A stretch of DNA of 64,000 nucleotides from Thozetella sp. PMI_491. Its lineage: Eukaryota; Ascomycota; Sordariomycetes; Chaetosphaeriales; Chaetosphaeriaceae. How positions within the stretch are numbered: position 1 is the stretch's first letter; every line of letters begins with the position of its first letter. A program made the position numbers and the translations under genes. Location: NCBI GenBank assembly GCA_021432635.1, contig MU270032.1:868001-932000 (forward strand), given 5' to 3'. This document shows positions 1 through 11,859 of this stretch, one piece after another. The notes beneath the pieces are model-generated. The model saw only the letters and a program-made list of their open reading frames with translations. It did not search any database and had not been told where the DNA came from.

Positions 1-377
1 TCCAGCTGGGTCGACATGCTGATCCGGAAGTGGTGCAACAGCTCCATGTGCCGCATAGTGAAAGTCGGCTCCGTAGACACCCCGGTCCAGCTAGGCGAAG
101 AGGCAGCCCAGTCGGCCGAGGTTGTGCTTGCGGGCACAAGCTGGAGGCTGTGAGCTTCAGCCGTGGACGGACATGGCGGCGGAAGGCTAGAGGTCGAGCG
201 AGGCAAAAGCGAGCGCGATCCCGGTGTCCGGGCCACGAGCGTGAGGAAGGAGCAGTGCAGATTCGACGCCCGGCAATTCATGCACGACGGGCGGGCTTCG
301 TCGCACTTCCTATGCCGGCGTTTGCACTCCCGGCAACCGGCCCGCGACTTTGTGCGAGCGCGGTGTGACATGCTCAT
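1..377 (-). CDS. Zn2Cys6 transcription factor, N-terminal part (runs off the left edge)
   Basis: Reading the minus strand from an ATG at 377 gives a frame open to the window edge (125 codons). It begins with a complete fungal binuclear zinc cluster: Cys15, Cys18, Cys25, Cys32, Cys35 and Cys42 (C-x2-C-x6-C-x6-C-x2-C-x6-C), containing RRHRKCDEARPSC. After a Ser/Thr/Pro-rich linker comes MRHMELLHHF, which resembles the start of the regulatory domain in many fungal regulators of this type. It would be a nuclear DNA-binding transcription factor recognising CGG half-sites. The rest of the gene lies outside the window. It is the nearest regulator on the left of the polyketide synthase and is transcribed away from it, so it could control that gene, but this is only positional inference. 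The zinc cluster identification is secure; the target is unknown. Confidence 0.88.
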   Translation of the reverse strand, partial: MSMSHRARTKSRAGCRECKRRHRKCDEARPSCMNCRASNLHCSFLTLVARTPGSRSLLPRSTSSLPPPCPSTAEAHSLQLVPASTTSADWAASSPSWTGVSTEPTFTMRHMELLHHFRISMSTQL

Positions 378-2826
378 CTCCTGTTTTTCGTGATTTGCTT
401 GTGGGTCGAAATGTGCGGCGCTGTGGCCTTGGACGGATTGGCTGGGTTCATCATTGGGTTCGGCTGATCCTGGGCGGTGACGCGGAGGAATTATCTTTCC
501 GAAATGTGCTGACGCTCAAGAAACTGGGGGAGGGTCTAGCGGCGAATCGTCAGCGCCTGGAAACCAGAGAAGCGCGATGAATTCTTGGCCAGTAATTACC
601 TATTCGTCCCTGAATATTACTAGTATAAAAATGCCTACCTGATTAGTCGAGGATCCGAGCGTTCGTGGAACGGAAGTTCCTCTATACGTAAAGTAGCTAA
701 GGACTACGAGCCTGTCATACAGGAACCTTGTGGCTCGAATGGTAGTTTGTTATGGAAATCCATTTAAGCTGTACAGTGTTAGGCTAGGACCAAACAGTGA
801 TCGTGATCATGGATTGTTCATACAGCCTAACCAGCCTTTAGGACGATATGATGAGATCACAAATATACGAAGCTCTTAGATATGTTACTCTAAGTATTTC
901 CTACGGATGTTGTTTTGTAGAGCCATTAGCTCCTAGATCTAGGTCATGCTATGCCTTTCAACCCTGTGTATCGGCGATACTCTCTTGCCTAGTCTTGCAT
1001 GATTTGCCATCCTCTAACCCAATAGCAACAACCCCAAAGTCATGCGTACTACCCCTCTTGCTAGACTAGAAGCGGCGTGGCCGCAAGTATACAGATGCAT
1101 AGTTTAATGCATTACCTGACTGGGGAGTGAAAGGCAGGAGTGGCCTGCCGGGAATCAAGTGGCCTCACCCCGTCTTGGCAGGCGGGCGCTAGTGCATCTG
1201 ACTATCTGAACTTGACCTGGCTTGGCTTGGCTCCGCCGTACCTACAGCTATATTAGCTAACTTCCGAATGAGGTGTTGATCAAGAGTCATCAACCCATGA
1301 GCAAGGATGGGCTATGCATGGCGCCAAACAATGGACAACTTAGATCATTCTCCGGGCGGCTTCATACCTACCAATCCAGAGCAAGCTAGCGGGCACGAGA
1401 TCGCTACATAATACCCCTCTGAGGAGTGCCAAGCCCAAGACGTTCCTACGTCGGCTATAGTAGCTTCGGCAGCAGGAAGTAGCTGCACTGCTAGGGGTGC
1501 GAACCGATTCAGGATCTAGCCTACTTGGCCCCCAAAGGCCAAGAATGCGCCTCATGGATAGCGCATGCATCTGATTCAGCGATTCACTAGGGAACATCGG
1601 TGAAGCGTTCATGCCAGACTATGTCTTAGGGCCATTGCTGATAACGTGTGTTGGTTTGATTGGCAAACTATTGGTTCAGATTATTCTTAGGTGCGCCTTG
1701 TGCCATTTGCGCGCATAGTATTTGAAGCTAGTCGTAGCCCGCCAATGCGCAGCGTATTTCTTTCTTGGGGAATAGTACCATCGATGTGGTATACTGGGAA
1801 GACACCCTGTGTTTCTATCCGGCGATATCCCTACCCCACCTCTCGAGAATTTGGGTCGTAGTAACTCTGTAGATGCAGCAGCGTCGACTAGCACCCTATG
1901 CATTCGGGTTTACTGCCAAAATAGAGCGCCTCCGAGCTGCTAACGCGTTTCGATCAACCTTCGACCCTCAACCCCGCCTCGCTTCCTGAAAAAGGGCATG
2001 CCACACAGGAACTGCGTTGTAACTACCATATTCCACCTTAGAACTTTCATAGTAACTAGGTGCTCCGCCCAAATAAATATGACAATATCTATGTGCCATA
2101 ACCCCTAAACTTACGAGAAGCAGTAGGGCATCACTAACATTAGCTCCTCTCTCAGCTGCAGATCAGAGCCAGGTAATCGACCTGAACCTGAGGGTCAATA
2201 TCAAAGATGACCATGACTTAACAGGGCCAGGGGGGTGCTTGCAAACCGGAACTGCGGCAAATGTCTCCCGGCAGCTCGGGTCGCACTTTAAGTTACTAGC
2301 TCGCTGAATTGTGTCGTCTATATGCCAGCCTCCGGAGCTCTCAAACTCTACAGCACTTATTTATATTCACTTTATATGCGCTCTATTTCTTCTGTATGTG
2401 GTCCTCTGCTGCTTTCCGCAACTTTCCTATTGAAGTCGCTACGCTGTGTCTCACTATAGGTCTCGGGATAGGCGTGAACTGGGGGAGTGTCAAGTGGGTC
2501 GGCTGACTGCAGTAAATGGCCTGTTTTTAGTCATTTACTGGACCTTAGTGGGGAGTACGAGGTAAGGATGCGCAGGAATACGAATAGGGGTGTCAACGGA
2601 TGAATTCTGTGTAAGATGGTTGCCATCAAGATTGGTACAGCCATAAGCGCTCTCTTGGCCTTTTCCGCCATCTTGGCGCCTTTGGACTCTCAGGGTATTT
2701 ACAGCTAGCCTGACCTGAAGTGTTGTGGTCGTCTACAAAAGCTCGATGCACTCCAGCTCAAGCTGCTCCTGCCTTTCTGTGGTTCGATTCTTATCGATCT
2801 AGTGCTGCTCCCGATCCTGTCATATC
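378..2826. other. Gene-free interval upstream of the PKS
   Basis: About 2.4 kb separates two divergent genes. No open frame here looks like a protein family: the frames are short, biased and lack recognisable motifs. The interval should hold the promoters of the regulator (left) and the polyketide synthase (right). I could not identify a convincing TATA box, regulator site or transposon end in it. Confidence 0.5.
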
Positions 2827-5800
2827 ATGTCTTTCAACCAAGCCAACATTCATGACATTCTGGCTGGGGATGCTTCTCTTCCCATAGCCATCGTAGGCAT
2901 CGCCTGCAGGTTCCCCGGAGACGCCTGCAACCCAGAGAGGCTATGGGATATGATCTCAAAGGGCCAAAATGCCCTCTCCGAGATTCCCAAAAGCCGGCTG
3001 AATGTCGATGCGTTCTACCATCCGCATCCTAAACGTTCCGGCACTATGAGCATGCGTACCGGGTACTTTCTTAAGGAGGACATTAAGTTCTTCGACGCGC
3101 CATTCTTTGGCATCACGGCCAAGGAGGCTCACTCGATGGACCCGCAGCAGCGGTTCGCCCTCGAGCTCGCCTACGAGGCGCTTGAAAACGCCGGCCTGCG
3201 CATCTGCGACGTAGCCGGCTCGGATATGGGCTGCTACATGGGAAGCTTCTGCCGTGACTACAACCTTATGCGCTCCCGCGACTTCGAGGACTGCCCGCTC
3301 TACGAGGGCACGTCGGCTGGCGCCGCTATACTGGCAAATCGCATCTCGTGGTTCTTCGATCTCAAGGGCCCCAGCTTCACGCTTGACACGGCTTGTTCGT
3401 CCTCGTTAGTGGCCTTGCATCTAGCATGCCAGGCGCTGCGGGCCGGCGAAGCGAAGTCTGCACTTGTTGGCGCCACCAACATGATGTTCATGCCCGAGAT
3501 AAACGCCGCCATGTCGTCGCTCCATTTCTTCAGTCCCGACGGCAAATGCATGGCCTTTGATCATAAAGCTAATGGGTACGCTCGCGGTGAAGGAGCAGCG
3601 ACCATCATCTTGAAGCCTCTCGCCGATGCGATCCGAGATGGAGACGTCATCCGAGCGGTTATCCGAGGCACGGGGGTCAACCAAGACGGCAGAACACCCG
3701 GGATCACAATGCCGTCATCTATAGCCCAGGAAGCACTCATCAGAGAGACCTATGCACGGGCAGGCTTGACGACGACGGACACCGCGTACTTTGAGACCCA
3801 TGGCACCGGCACGCAGGCTGGTGACCCGCTCGAGGCTGCCGCTGCTGCAGCGGCGATCACTGCGTCACGAGATTCAGCGGCCCGCTCCCTCCTGATCGGC
3901 TCAGTCAAGACAAACATTGGACATACAGAAGGAATTGCGGGTCTTGCAGGTGTCATCAAGGGTGTCTATGCCTTGGAAAGGGGGCAGATCCCGCCGAATC
4001 TATGGTTCGAGAAACCAAATCCGAAGATCCCAATGAAGGAATGGAAGCTCGAGGTATGGATCATTGTATTAACTTCCGCGACATAGAGGGCTTGCAACCT
4101 TGTACGACAGTTCCTTGAGTGCTAATCTCTCATTCGCATAGGTCCCAACCGTCTTGACACCTTGGCCCACTGATGGTCTACGGCGTGCGAGCGTCAATAG
4201 CTTCGGCTATGGTGGCACCAATGCACACTGTATCCTCGATGATGCGTACCACTATCTCCAATCTCGAGGATTGGAGGGCCTCCACAATACATTCGTCGCC
4301 TCGGAGATGGAATCGAAGTACAATGAGGATAAGAGTGCCCAGGACCAGGTTAGCATCAGCAACACCGCTGGATCTAAATCCACTTGCCAGTCAAGTAGTG
4401 AGGCAGACTCCAGTCCTGAAAGCTCCAATAGCTCTATCAATAACGACTCAGAGTCCAAATCGGTCTTGCCGAAGCTAATTGTATGGTCGTCTCATGACCG
4501 CGCGGGAAGCAATAGATCAGCCGCAAGCATTTCCTCTTATATCTCAGACCGGCTTCAGACCGGGGGTGAGCCTCGGCTTAACGACTCAATATTCCTAGGG
4601 AGACTTGCATACACGCTAGCAGAGAGACGAAGCAAGTTGCCGTGGACATCTTTCACCGTGGTGTCGAGGATGGACGAAGCACGAGAGGAATTAGAACGAC
4701 CGCTGCCTCCCGCCAGATCGTCGACGAAGCCGGCTCTAGGATTTATCTTCACCGGCCAAGGTGCACAGTGGTATGCTATGGGGAGAGAGCTTATGGCATA
4801 TCCTATATTCCTGAAAAGCATTAAGGATGCGTCGGCCTACATAAAGGTCATGGGCGGTAAATGGGACCTTGTTGGTTAGTAGCAGCGTCTGATCCCTAGT
4901 GATTGCCATTCTGAATGCAGGCTCTGTCCGGCGGGCCAAATATCTGGAACCGCTAACGACTCGAGCTATTAGAGGAACTGCTATCATCCGAATCGGCTTC
5001 ACGAATCATGGAGCCCTTCATAAGCCAGCCTGCCTGCACCGCCCTACAAGTCGCGCTGGTCGACCTTCTAGAAGACTGGGGCGTCAGGCCCGCGGTCGTC
5101 ATTGGCCACTCAAGCGGAGAAATTGCAGTATGTAACTGCCAGATACACTAGCTATAAATTTTGCTAACCTCTGTGACTCGTCAGGCTGCATATGCCAGTG
5201 GTGCCATAACTCGGGAGTCGGCATGGAAGATCGCATACCATCGCGGACGTTTATCTGCTAGCGTTACTCTCGACGGTGCTATGCTGGCTGTAGCCCTAGG
5301 CGAGTCTGGAATTCAACCTTATCTCTCAAGGGTTACCAATGGCCGGGCTATGGTTGCTTGCTTCAACAGCCCGTCCAGTCTCACGATATCCGGCGACTCT
5401 GCCGCAATCGCGCAGCTAATGTCCTTTCTCGAGGATGACCAGATCTTCAACCGGAAGCTAAAGGTCAAGACCGCGTATCATTCCCACCACATGGAGAGCA
5501 TTGCCCAGCAATACTTGGACTCCATCCGGGGAATCTGCTCAAATAGAGGCGCCGGGGACGTTCTCATGTACTCATCCGTGTCGGGCGAACTGGTCGACAA
5601 TGCATCTATCCTCGCCAAGCCGCAATACTGGGTCTCTAACATGGTAAGCCCGGTGAGGTTCTGTGGAGCTATGCAAGCCGCCCTCGAGCAAAAGGAAACT
5701 TCCGACGGTCTCATAATGGATATAATCCTAGAGGTTGGTCCACACGGGGCTTTGCAAGGACCCATCAAGCAAATTCAATCTGCCAGGGTAGGAGGTCCGA

Positions 5801-8800
5801 AATCTATTCTGGCTACCACATCTCTTCTTGCGCGAGGGACGGACGCTATATCGACGACGCTCAAAGCGGCGGGGATCCTGATGCAGCACGGCTATCCTCT
5901 GGATATCCTAAGGGCTAACAACCCCGAAGGGCGACTAGAACGTCCGGTCCCGCTAGTAGACCTTCCTCCCTACGCGTGGAACCACAGCACCAAGTATTGG
6001 TACGAATCTCCTGCTGCGAAGGCATTTCGATTCCGCGAGCGACCCCGAACAGATTTACTTGGTTACCGGAGTGAATTCTCCACCGATGATGAACCCAACT
6101 GGCGAAACATCCTTCGGGCATCCGAGGTGCCGTGGATCGCGGAGCATACGGTGCAGTGGTCTGTCCTGTACCCCTTCGCGGGCATGATCGTGATGGCTAT
6201 AGAGGCTATCCTCGAGATTGCACCTAAGACTAAAGAGATTGAGGGCGTCCAGCTGCGAGACGTTGCCGTCGGCGCCGCAATGATAATCTCAGAAGATGAC
6301 GACTTTCTCGAGACGAGCGTCCAGCTGCGCCCCTGGCGGCCGGGCTCTAAGCAGTCAGACGGTAACTGGCGAGAATTCTCCATCTCGAGCCGAAATCGAA
6401 AGGGTATGTGGATCCAGAATTGCAAAGGACTTGTGGCTGTCTCGTATGCTGCAACTGGCAACCCGGGTTTCCACGATGAAGCTGCTACTTCTGCAGCGTA
6501 TTACAGGGATGAGTATAGGCGTATCGCCAGTGCACCTCTCCGCGAAGAGGATGCGGAGCGCATATACTCAGGCGTATGTATTTTTATTTTTATTTTTCGT
6601 TTACTGTACCCGTTGCTTCTGATCGCTATATCAGCATAGGGCATAACGCTGACTTAGAAAAGGTCGCCGACAAGGGCATCATATACGGGAAAGTCTTCAA
6701 GACTCTCCTGTCTTTGGCATCGGGCAACTTTGAGGGACGGTGCACAATGGCGATCCCTGATACAAAAAGCATGATGCCCGAGCAATTCGAGTATCCACAC
6801 CTTATTCACCCGATCACGTTAGATTCCATCTTCCAGATGTTTAGCACCGGGCCAGGCGGTTTCTTTGACGACCACCCTCGCGTCCCGCGCTTTGTAGACA
6901 GCATTACCATATCGAGCAAGATGCCCTCAGAGCCTGGCACCAAAGTTTTCGGCTACTCCCGACTAACGTCGCGCTATTTCAACGAATGGACCGGCACAAT
7001 AGTGGCTTCGGACGAAACCTGGCGCGAGCCACTCGTCATTGTCGAAGGACTCAAACTGATTGATATTGAAACTATGGATGCCCAAGCGCGGCAGAAAACA
7101 AAACTCACCCGCGAGCTAGGCTCCATCTCACATTGGGATCTTGATATAGAGAGCCTACCGAGCGCTGATATCGCTGCTCGGTTAGGAGCGATGGAGAAGG
7201 CCATTCCGGACGCAGACCATGCCCTAATCTCTGAGCTCGAGCTTGCCTCGTTCGTGATCGCGAAGAGTATCTTGCGCCAATTTACTTCGGTGGACGCAGA
7301 ATCCTTCGCCGCACCGCACCACAGACTCTTCTATGCGTACCTTCAGCGCCAGTACTCGCTCGCTGAGCAAGGTCTGCTTTTCTGCCAGACAGCCGAACCT
7401 AGCTGGCTGGATACCACTCCCGCGTTCGATGAATCCCTTCTTCGGCGAGTGGCAGCCGCCAGTACGGAGGGCGAGATTCTCGTACACGTCGCGGCACACC
7501 TTCCTGCTGTCCTTCGCGGCGAGGAGGATCTCCTCGCGGTGCTGAGGGAGGATGACATATTGTCACGGTATTACCGGGCTGGCCTGGGCGTCAGTGATAA
7601 GTGGCCAGTACCCGCCGAGTTCTTGCGGATGCTATCACATAAGAAGCCACTGAGGATCCTTGAAGTCGGCGCTGGCACGGGTGCCGCAGCACATGCGCTG
7701 CTCTCACGGCTAGCTCCCAAAAGTGGAGCCGAGGAGGAAGCAGACGCAGCAGGGAGGTTGCAAGTATACACATATACTGACATCAGTAGTGGCTTCTTTG
7801 GTTCCGCCACCGATGAGTTCCGACCATGGTCGCAGCTTCTCGAGTTCAAGGTCCTGGACATCGAGCGCGATCCTGGTGCCCAAGGCATTCAACTCGGTTC
7901 TTATGACGTGGTTCTGGCATACAACGTTCTCCATGCAACCTCGTCCATTAGTGACTCGCTGAAGCACATCCATGCGATGTTAAAACCGTGAGTCTGCATT
8001 CGGATTATCTTCCTGTCGCGTCGACGCATTAGGCACCGCTAACAGGTCCCTGTAGTGGCGGCTTCATGATACTTGGGGAGCTGACGCAAAGAGTGGGTAC
8101 GGTGCCGATGACGGTGGGCTGTCTACCGGGCTGGTGGAACGGTGAGTGTTGCGGAAGAACCTATCTATTTGGAGAAATACCTAGGTATCTTTGGTACCCG
8201 AGGAATTGCTGACTGAACTACGAATAGGTGAGAAAGACGGACGAAGGTGGGGGCCTCTTCTTTCCGAGAAGGAATGGGATACACAACTCCGAGCACACGG
8301 CTTTGGTGGCATACTGTCATCGACACGGGATACTACGGGCGAGCATTATCGCTGCTCGCTCATGATAACTACAGCCACGCCTCCGCCTCTGTCTTCAGTA
8401 CCTCCATCGTTGGTCATCGTGACTCGCACAGATGGCGAGAGTCGCGCTATTGATACATTAATAGCGAACCTCACTGCTGCCCTGGGTTCCGAGGGCTGCC
8501 AGTTAGAGATTTTGACACTGGCTGAAGCAGGCCGAAGAGCTGCGTGTGGGACCCTGTCCGATACGACGTGCTTGGCAGCCCTGGAGGTTGAGAAGTCGCT
8601 GCTGACCACAATCAATGAAGACGAGTGGGATTCTATGAAATCTCTTATCACACGGAGTAGAAGGTTGTTATGGCTGACGCGAGGGGCGGCAGTGAACAGC
8701 GAGAGGCCCGAGCTGAATCTCATTGCCGGACTGTCTCGCACCCTCAGGAGCGAAACCCCTGATCTAGACCTAAAGACTCTTGATCTCGACCCAAATCAAG

Positions 8801-11305
8801 CCCTCGAGGAGAACTGCGGGACGGCTAAGGTCATTCACGTCCTTAAGACATGGGATCACGATATCAACGAACGTGAATACGCCGTCCGTGATGGAGTGCT
8901 GCACATCGAGCGCATCTATCCGTCCGGGGAGCTGAGCAAACTCCTCGAGCCACAAAGCGCATCTCCAGAACCAATACAGCTCCCGTTTCGAGAGGCAGGG
9001 CAAGCGCTGGTGCTGAAAATAAGAGGAATCGGACAGCTCGACTCGTTCCACTTTGTGGAAGACGAGGAATATGCTTGGCCGCTGGGCGACAAGGATGTCG
9101 AAGTCGAGGTTCGCGCTCTTGGCCTCAACTTCTACGATCTCATGGTCGCACTTGGACAGGTCCGGGAGGCCGAGTTGGGAGCCGAGTGCGCCGGTGTGGT
9201 AAGCCGAGTCGGCCCCGGTGTGACGAAGTTTGCCGTGGGCGACCGCGTCGTCACGTTGCGTTTCGGCGCGTTCCGGACTATGCTGCGCAACGACGAGAAC
9301 CTGGTGGAGAAGCTGCCGGACGACGTCTCTTTCGAACAGGGTGCAACTATGATGATCGCGTACACCACAGCCGTCCATGCCCTTGTCAATGTGGCACATC
9401 TTCAGGAGGGCGAGAGCGTTCTGATCCACTCCGCTGCGGGGGGGTTCGGCCAGGCTGCTGTGATGCTTGCCCTCCACATAGGCGCCGAGATATTTGTCAC
9501 CGTCTCGTCTGACAAGAAGAAACAGCATATGGTAGATACCTACGGCATAAAAGAAGATCACATCTTCAACAGCCGAGACCTCAGCTTTGCCGATGGCGTC
9601 AAACGGATGACTAGGGGCCGTGGTGTCGATGTGGTGCTCAACTCGCTCGCCGGGGAGGCTATGCGTCGGACTTGGTACTGCGTGGCGCCGTTTGGTCGCT
9701 TTGTCGAGCTGGGCAAGAGAGATATCAGTAAGAACCCACCAACTATGCCATCAAGCTCTTCCTTGCCGTCTAAGAGGGTTCGAGTTGGCTGCTAATACAA
9801 GGTCGCTAGATGGAAACACGGGGGTAGACATGAGCCCTTTCTTACAGGACAGAATGTACGCCGGCGTCAACTTGGTCAACATTTACCAGAATAATGCCAC
9901 TCTCTTGAGCAAGTTGATTAGACAAGTTATGCGATACTTCGCCGACGGGGTGTTCCGGCCCGTCACCCCTATTACCGCGATGGGCTTGTCGCAGACCGAG
10001 GCGGCATTCCGAGCAATGCAAGGTGGAAGGCACATGGGCAAAGTGGTCGTGACAGTCAATGGCGACGATGAGATCCCTGTGATACAGACGGAGACCCAAG
10101 ATCTTGTGCTGCGTTCGGACGCTACATATCTCCTTCCCGGCGGGCTCGGGGGGCTGGGTCGGGCGCTGGCCAGACGCATGGCAAGGAAAGGCGCGAAACA
10201 CATCGTGTTCACCTCACGCACCGGCGCCAGCAACACCAAGGCCAGACAGCTCCTCGATGACCTTGAAGATGACGGTGTGCGGACTCAATCATTTGCATGC
10301 GACATCGCTGATCCTGAGGCCCTACGCACTGTTATTTCAAGTCTGCGATCTGGCGACAGCGCCTTCCCCCCTATCTGTGGCGTTGTGACCTTCGCGATGC
10401 AGTTGCAAGATACCCCATTCGAGCGCATGACCGCTCACGACTTCCACGCCGCGGTGCGGCCCAAGGTTCAAGCGACGCAAAATCTGCACGATCAGCTGCA
10501 GGGCAACGATCTAGACTTCTTCATCTGCATGAGCTCTCTGGGTGGTGTCATCGGCTCCATGACGCAGGCAAACTACAACGCGGGGAATGCTTTCCAGGAC
10601 GCCCTGGCTCATCACCGGAGGAAGGTGCTAGGCCTCCGAGCTACGAGCATTGATCTCGGCATTGTAGTCGACGCTGGGTACGCCGCCGAGACGGACAAGG
10701 CTGGGCACTACATCGCCATGGGCATGACCGGTCTGACGGAGGAGGACGTTCTCACAGCAATCGGGGTAGCCATGGCTAGCGGTACTGGGGGGCAGGATAG
10801 CGCCGCGGTAGACCACCTCTTGGGCGCTGGCACACAAGCAATCGTGGGGTTACCCACAGGTGGGACACTGAAGCGCGGTGGCCACGTGGACATAGATCCA
10901 TTCTGGCTTTCGGATGCTCGATTCGGTCCTGTCCGCACACACGGCACCCAGGAGGCCGGCCGCACGCTCACAGAGGCGGTCGATAATCTGGCAGAGAAGC
11001 TCTCATCCGCGATGAGCCTTGAGGAGGCGCGAACCGCGGTTTGCGAAACCTTAATGCGGAGGCTTGCCCGGGCGCTGATGATTGATGTCGTAGACCTGGA
11101 CCCGGCGCGTCCGGCAAACGCGTATGGCGTGGATAGCCTCGTGGCAGTGGAGATCCGGGCATGGGCCTTCAAGGAAGTCAAGAGCATTGTGTCTGTATTT
11201 GACGTCTTGAGCAGCATACCGTTGATGGATCTTGCTAGCAAGATTGCCGAGGGGTCGACCTTGCTGGCTGCGGTTCTTCAGAAATCGCAGGGGGAATCTT
11301 CGTAG
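2827..11305 (+). CDS. Highly reducing type I polyketide synthase (KS-AT-DH-cMT-ER-KR-ACP)
   Basis: Eight exons (2827-4053, 4142-4874, 4973-5127, 5185-6573, 6663-7987, 8056-8141, 8228-9727, 9810-11305) keep one frame and give about 2636 residues. [10 protein letters not shown] with Cys190, His325 in ETHGTGT and His366. [10 protein letters not shown] near 614 and GHSSG with Ser700. DH: His1026 ([10 protein letters not shown]) and Asp1222 ([10 protein letters not shown]). cMT: SAM loop LEVGAGTG near 1501. [12 protein letters not shown] near 1940 and [10 protein letters not shown] near 2040. KR: GGLGGLG near 2250 and Tyr2394. ACP: GVDSLVA with Ser2581 as phosphopantetheine site. There is no thioesterase or reductase, so another protein must release the product, as is usual for iterative fungal HR-PKSs. 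It should make a reduced, possibly C-methylated polyketide. The 4973 acceptor and the 6662/6663 junction were chosen because they restore the family's sequence spacing. The product is unknown. Confidence 0.96.
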
Positions 11306-11859
11306 CCACGCCATTTAGCAACGGTATGCCTGCTGGAAATTCATCACACTAGTCTTTGAGTGCCTGCGGACTTGGTGCTTCTGATTCTACGGACGCCTTT
11401 TCTCAACCTGGACCCTCCCCTTGATGTATGTGCGTAAGATGCCGAGTATAGTATCCAGTGTGCGAGGCAATTGTACCTGTTGACTTGTGCTGTAAATACT
11501 CGTATTACATAACTACTGCGAGAATATTATGATATTATCTAATATGCTCCCATTCTAGGCTGATCGCCTATGACAAACCGCTAAGCAGCGCAGGCTTTGC
11601 GTTCCCCCCACCCCACCGGTAGCGAAATGGCTTCCGGAGGAGATGGAAGCGTGAATGCAACCCAAGACCTCAGAAACCAGCATTAGAGGTAAATTGTATA
11701 AAGACCCGCTCTTTTGATGTAGGGGTATATCACTAGTAGTAGTAAAGCTCCTCGGTTGTTTCTCCTTATGTCTTCATCCCTTCCTGTTCAGAGCCTAGTG
11801 CCAGTGTCACGTCCAAAAATAGCTTGCTTGCTTGCTATAATAGTAAAATCTGCTCTGCC
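11306..11859. other. Convergent intergenic region
   Basis: About 550 bp lies between the 3' ends of the PKS and a convergent membrane-protein gene. It holds only 3' UTR-like, AT-rich sequence, and I see no open frame or repeat of note. Confidence 0.5.

Noticed and set aside
1-580. Plus-strand frames at the left edge
   Set aside because: The minus strand encodes a complete zinc cluster here, so the plus-strand frames are shadows.
8770-9561. 263-codon minus-strand frame inside the PKS
   Set aside because: Antisense shadow of the conserved enoylreductase region.
11306-11859. Possible thioesterase or release gene directly after the PKS
   Set aside because: No coding signal was found in this gap; the next gene is a convergent membrane protein.
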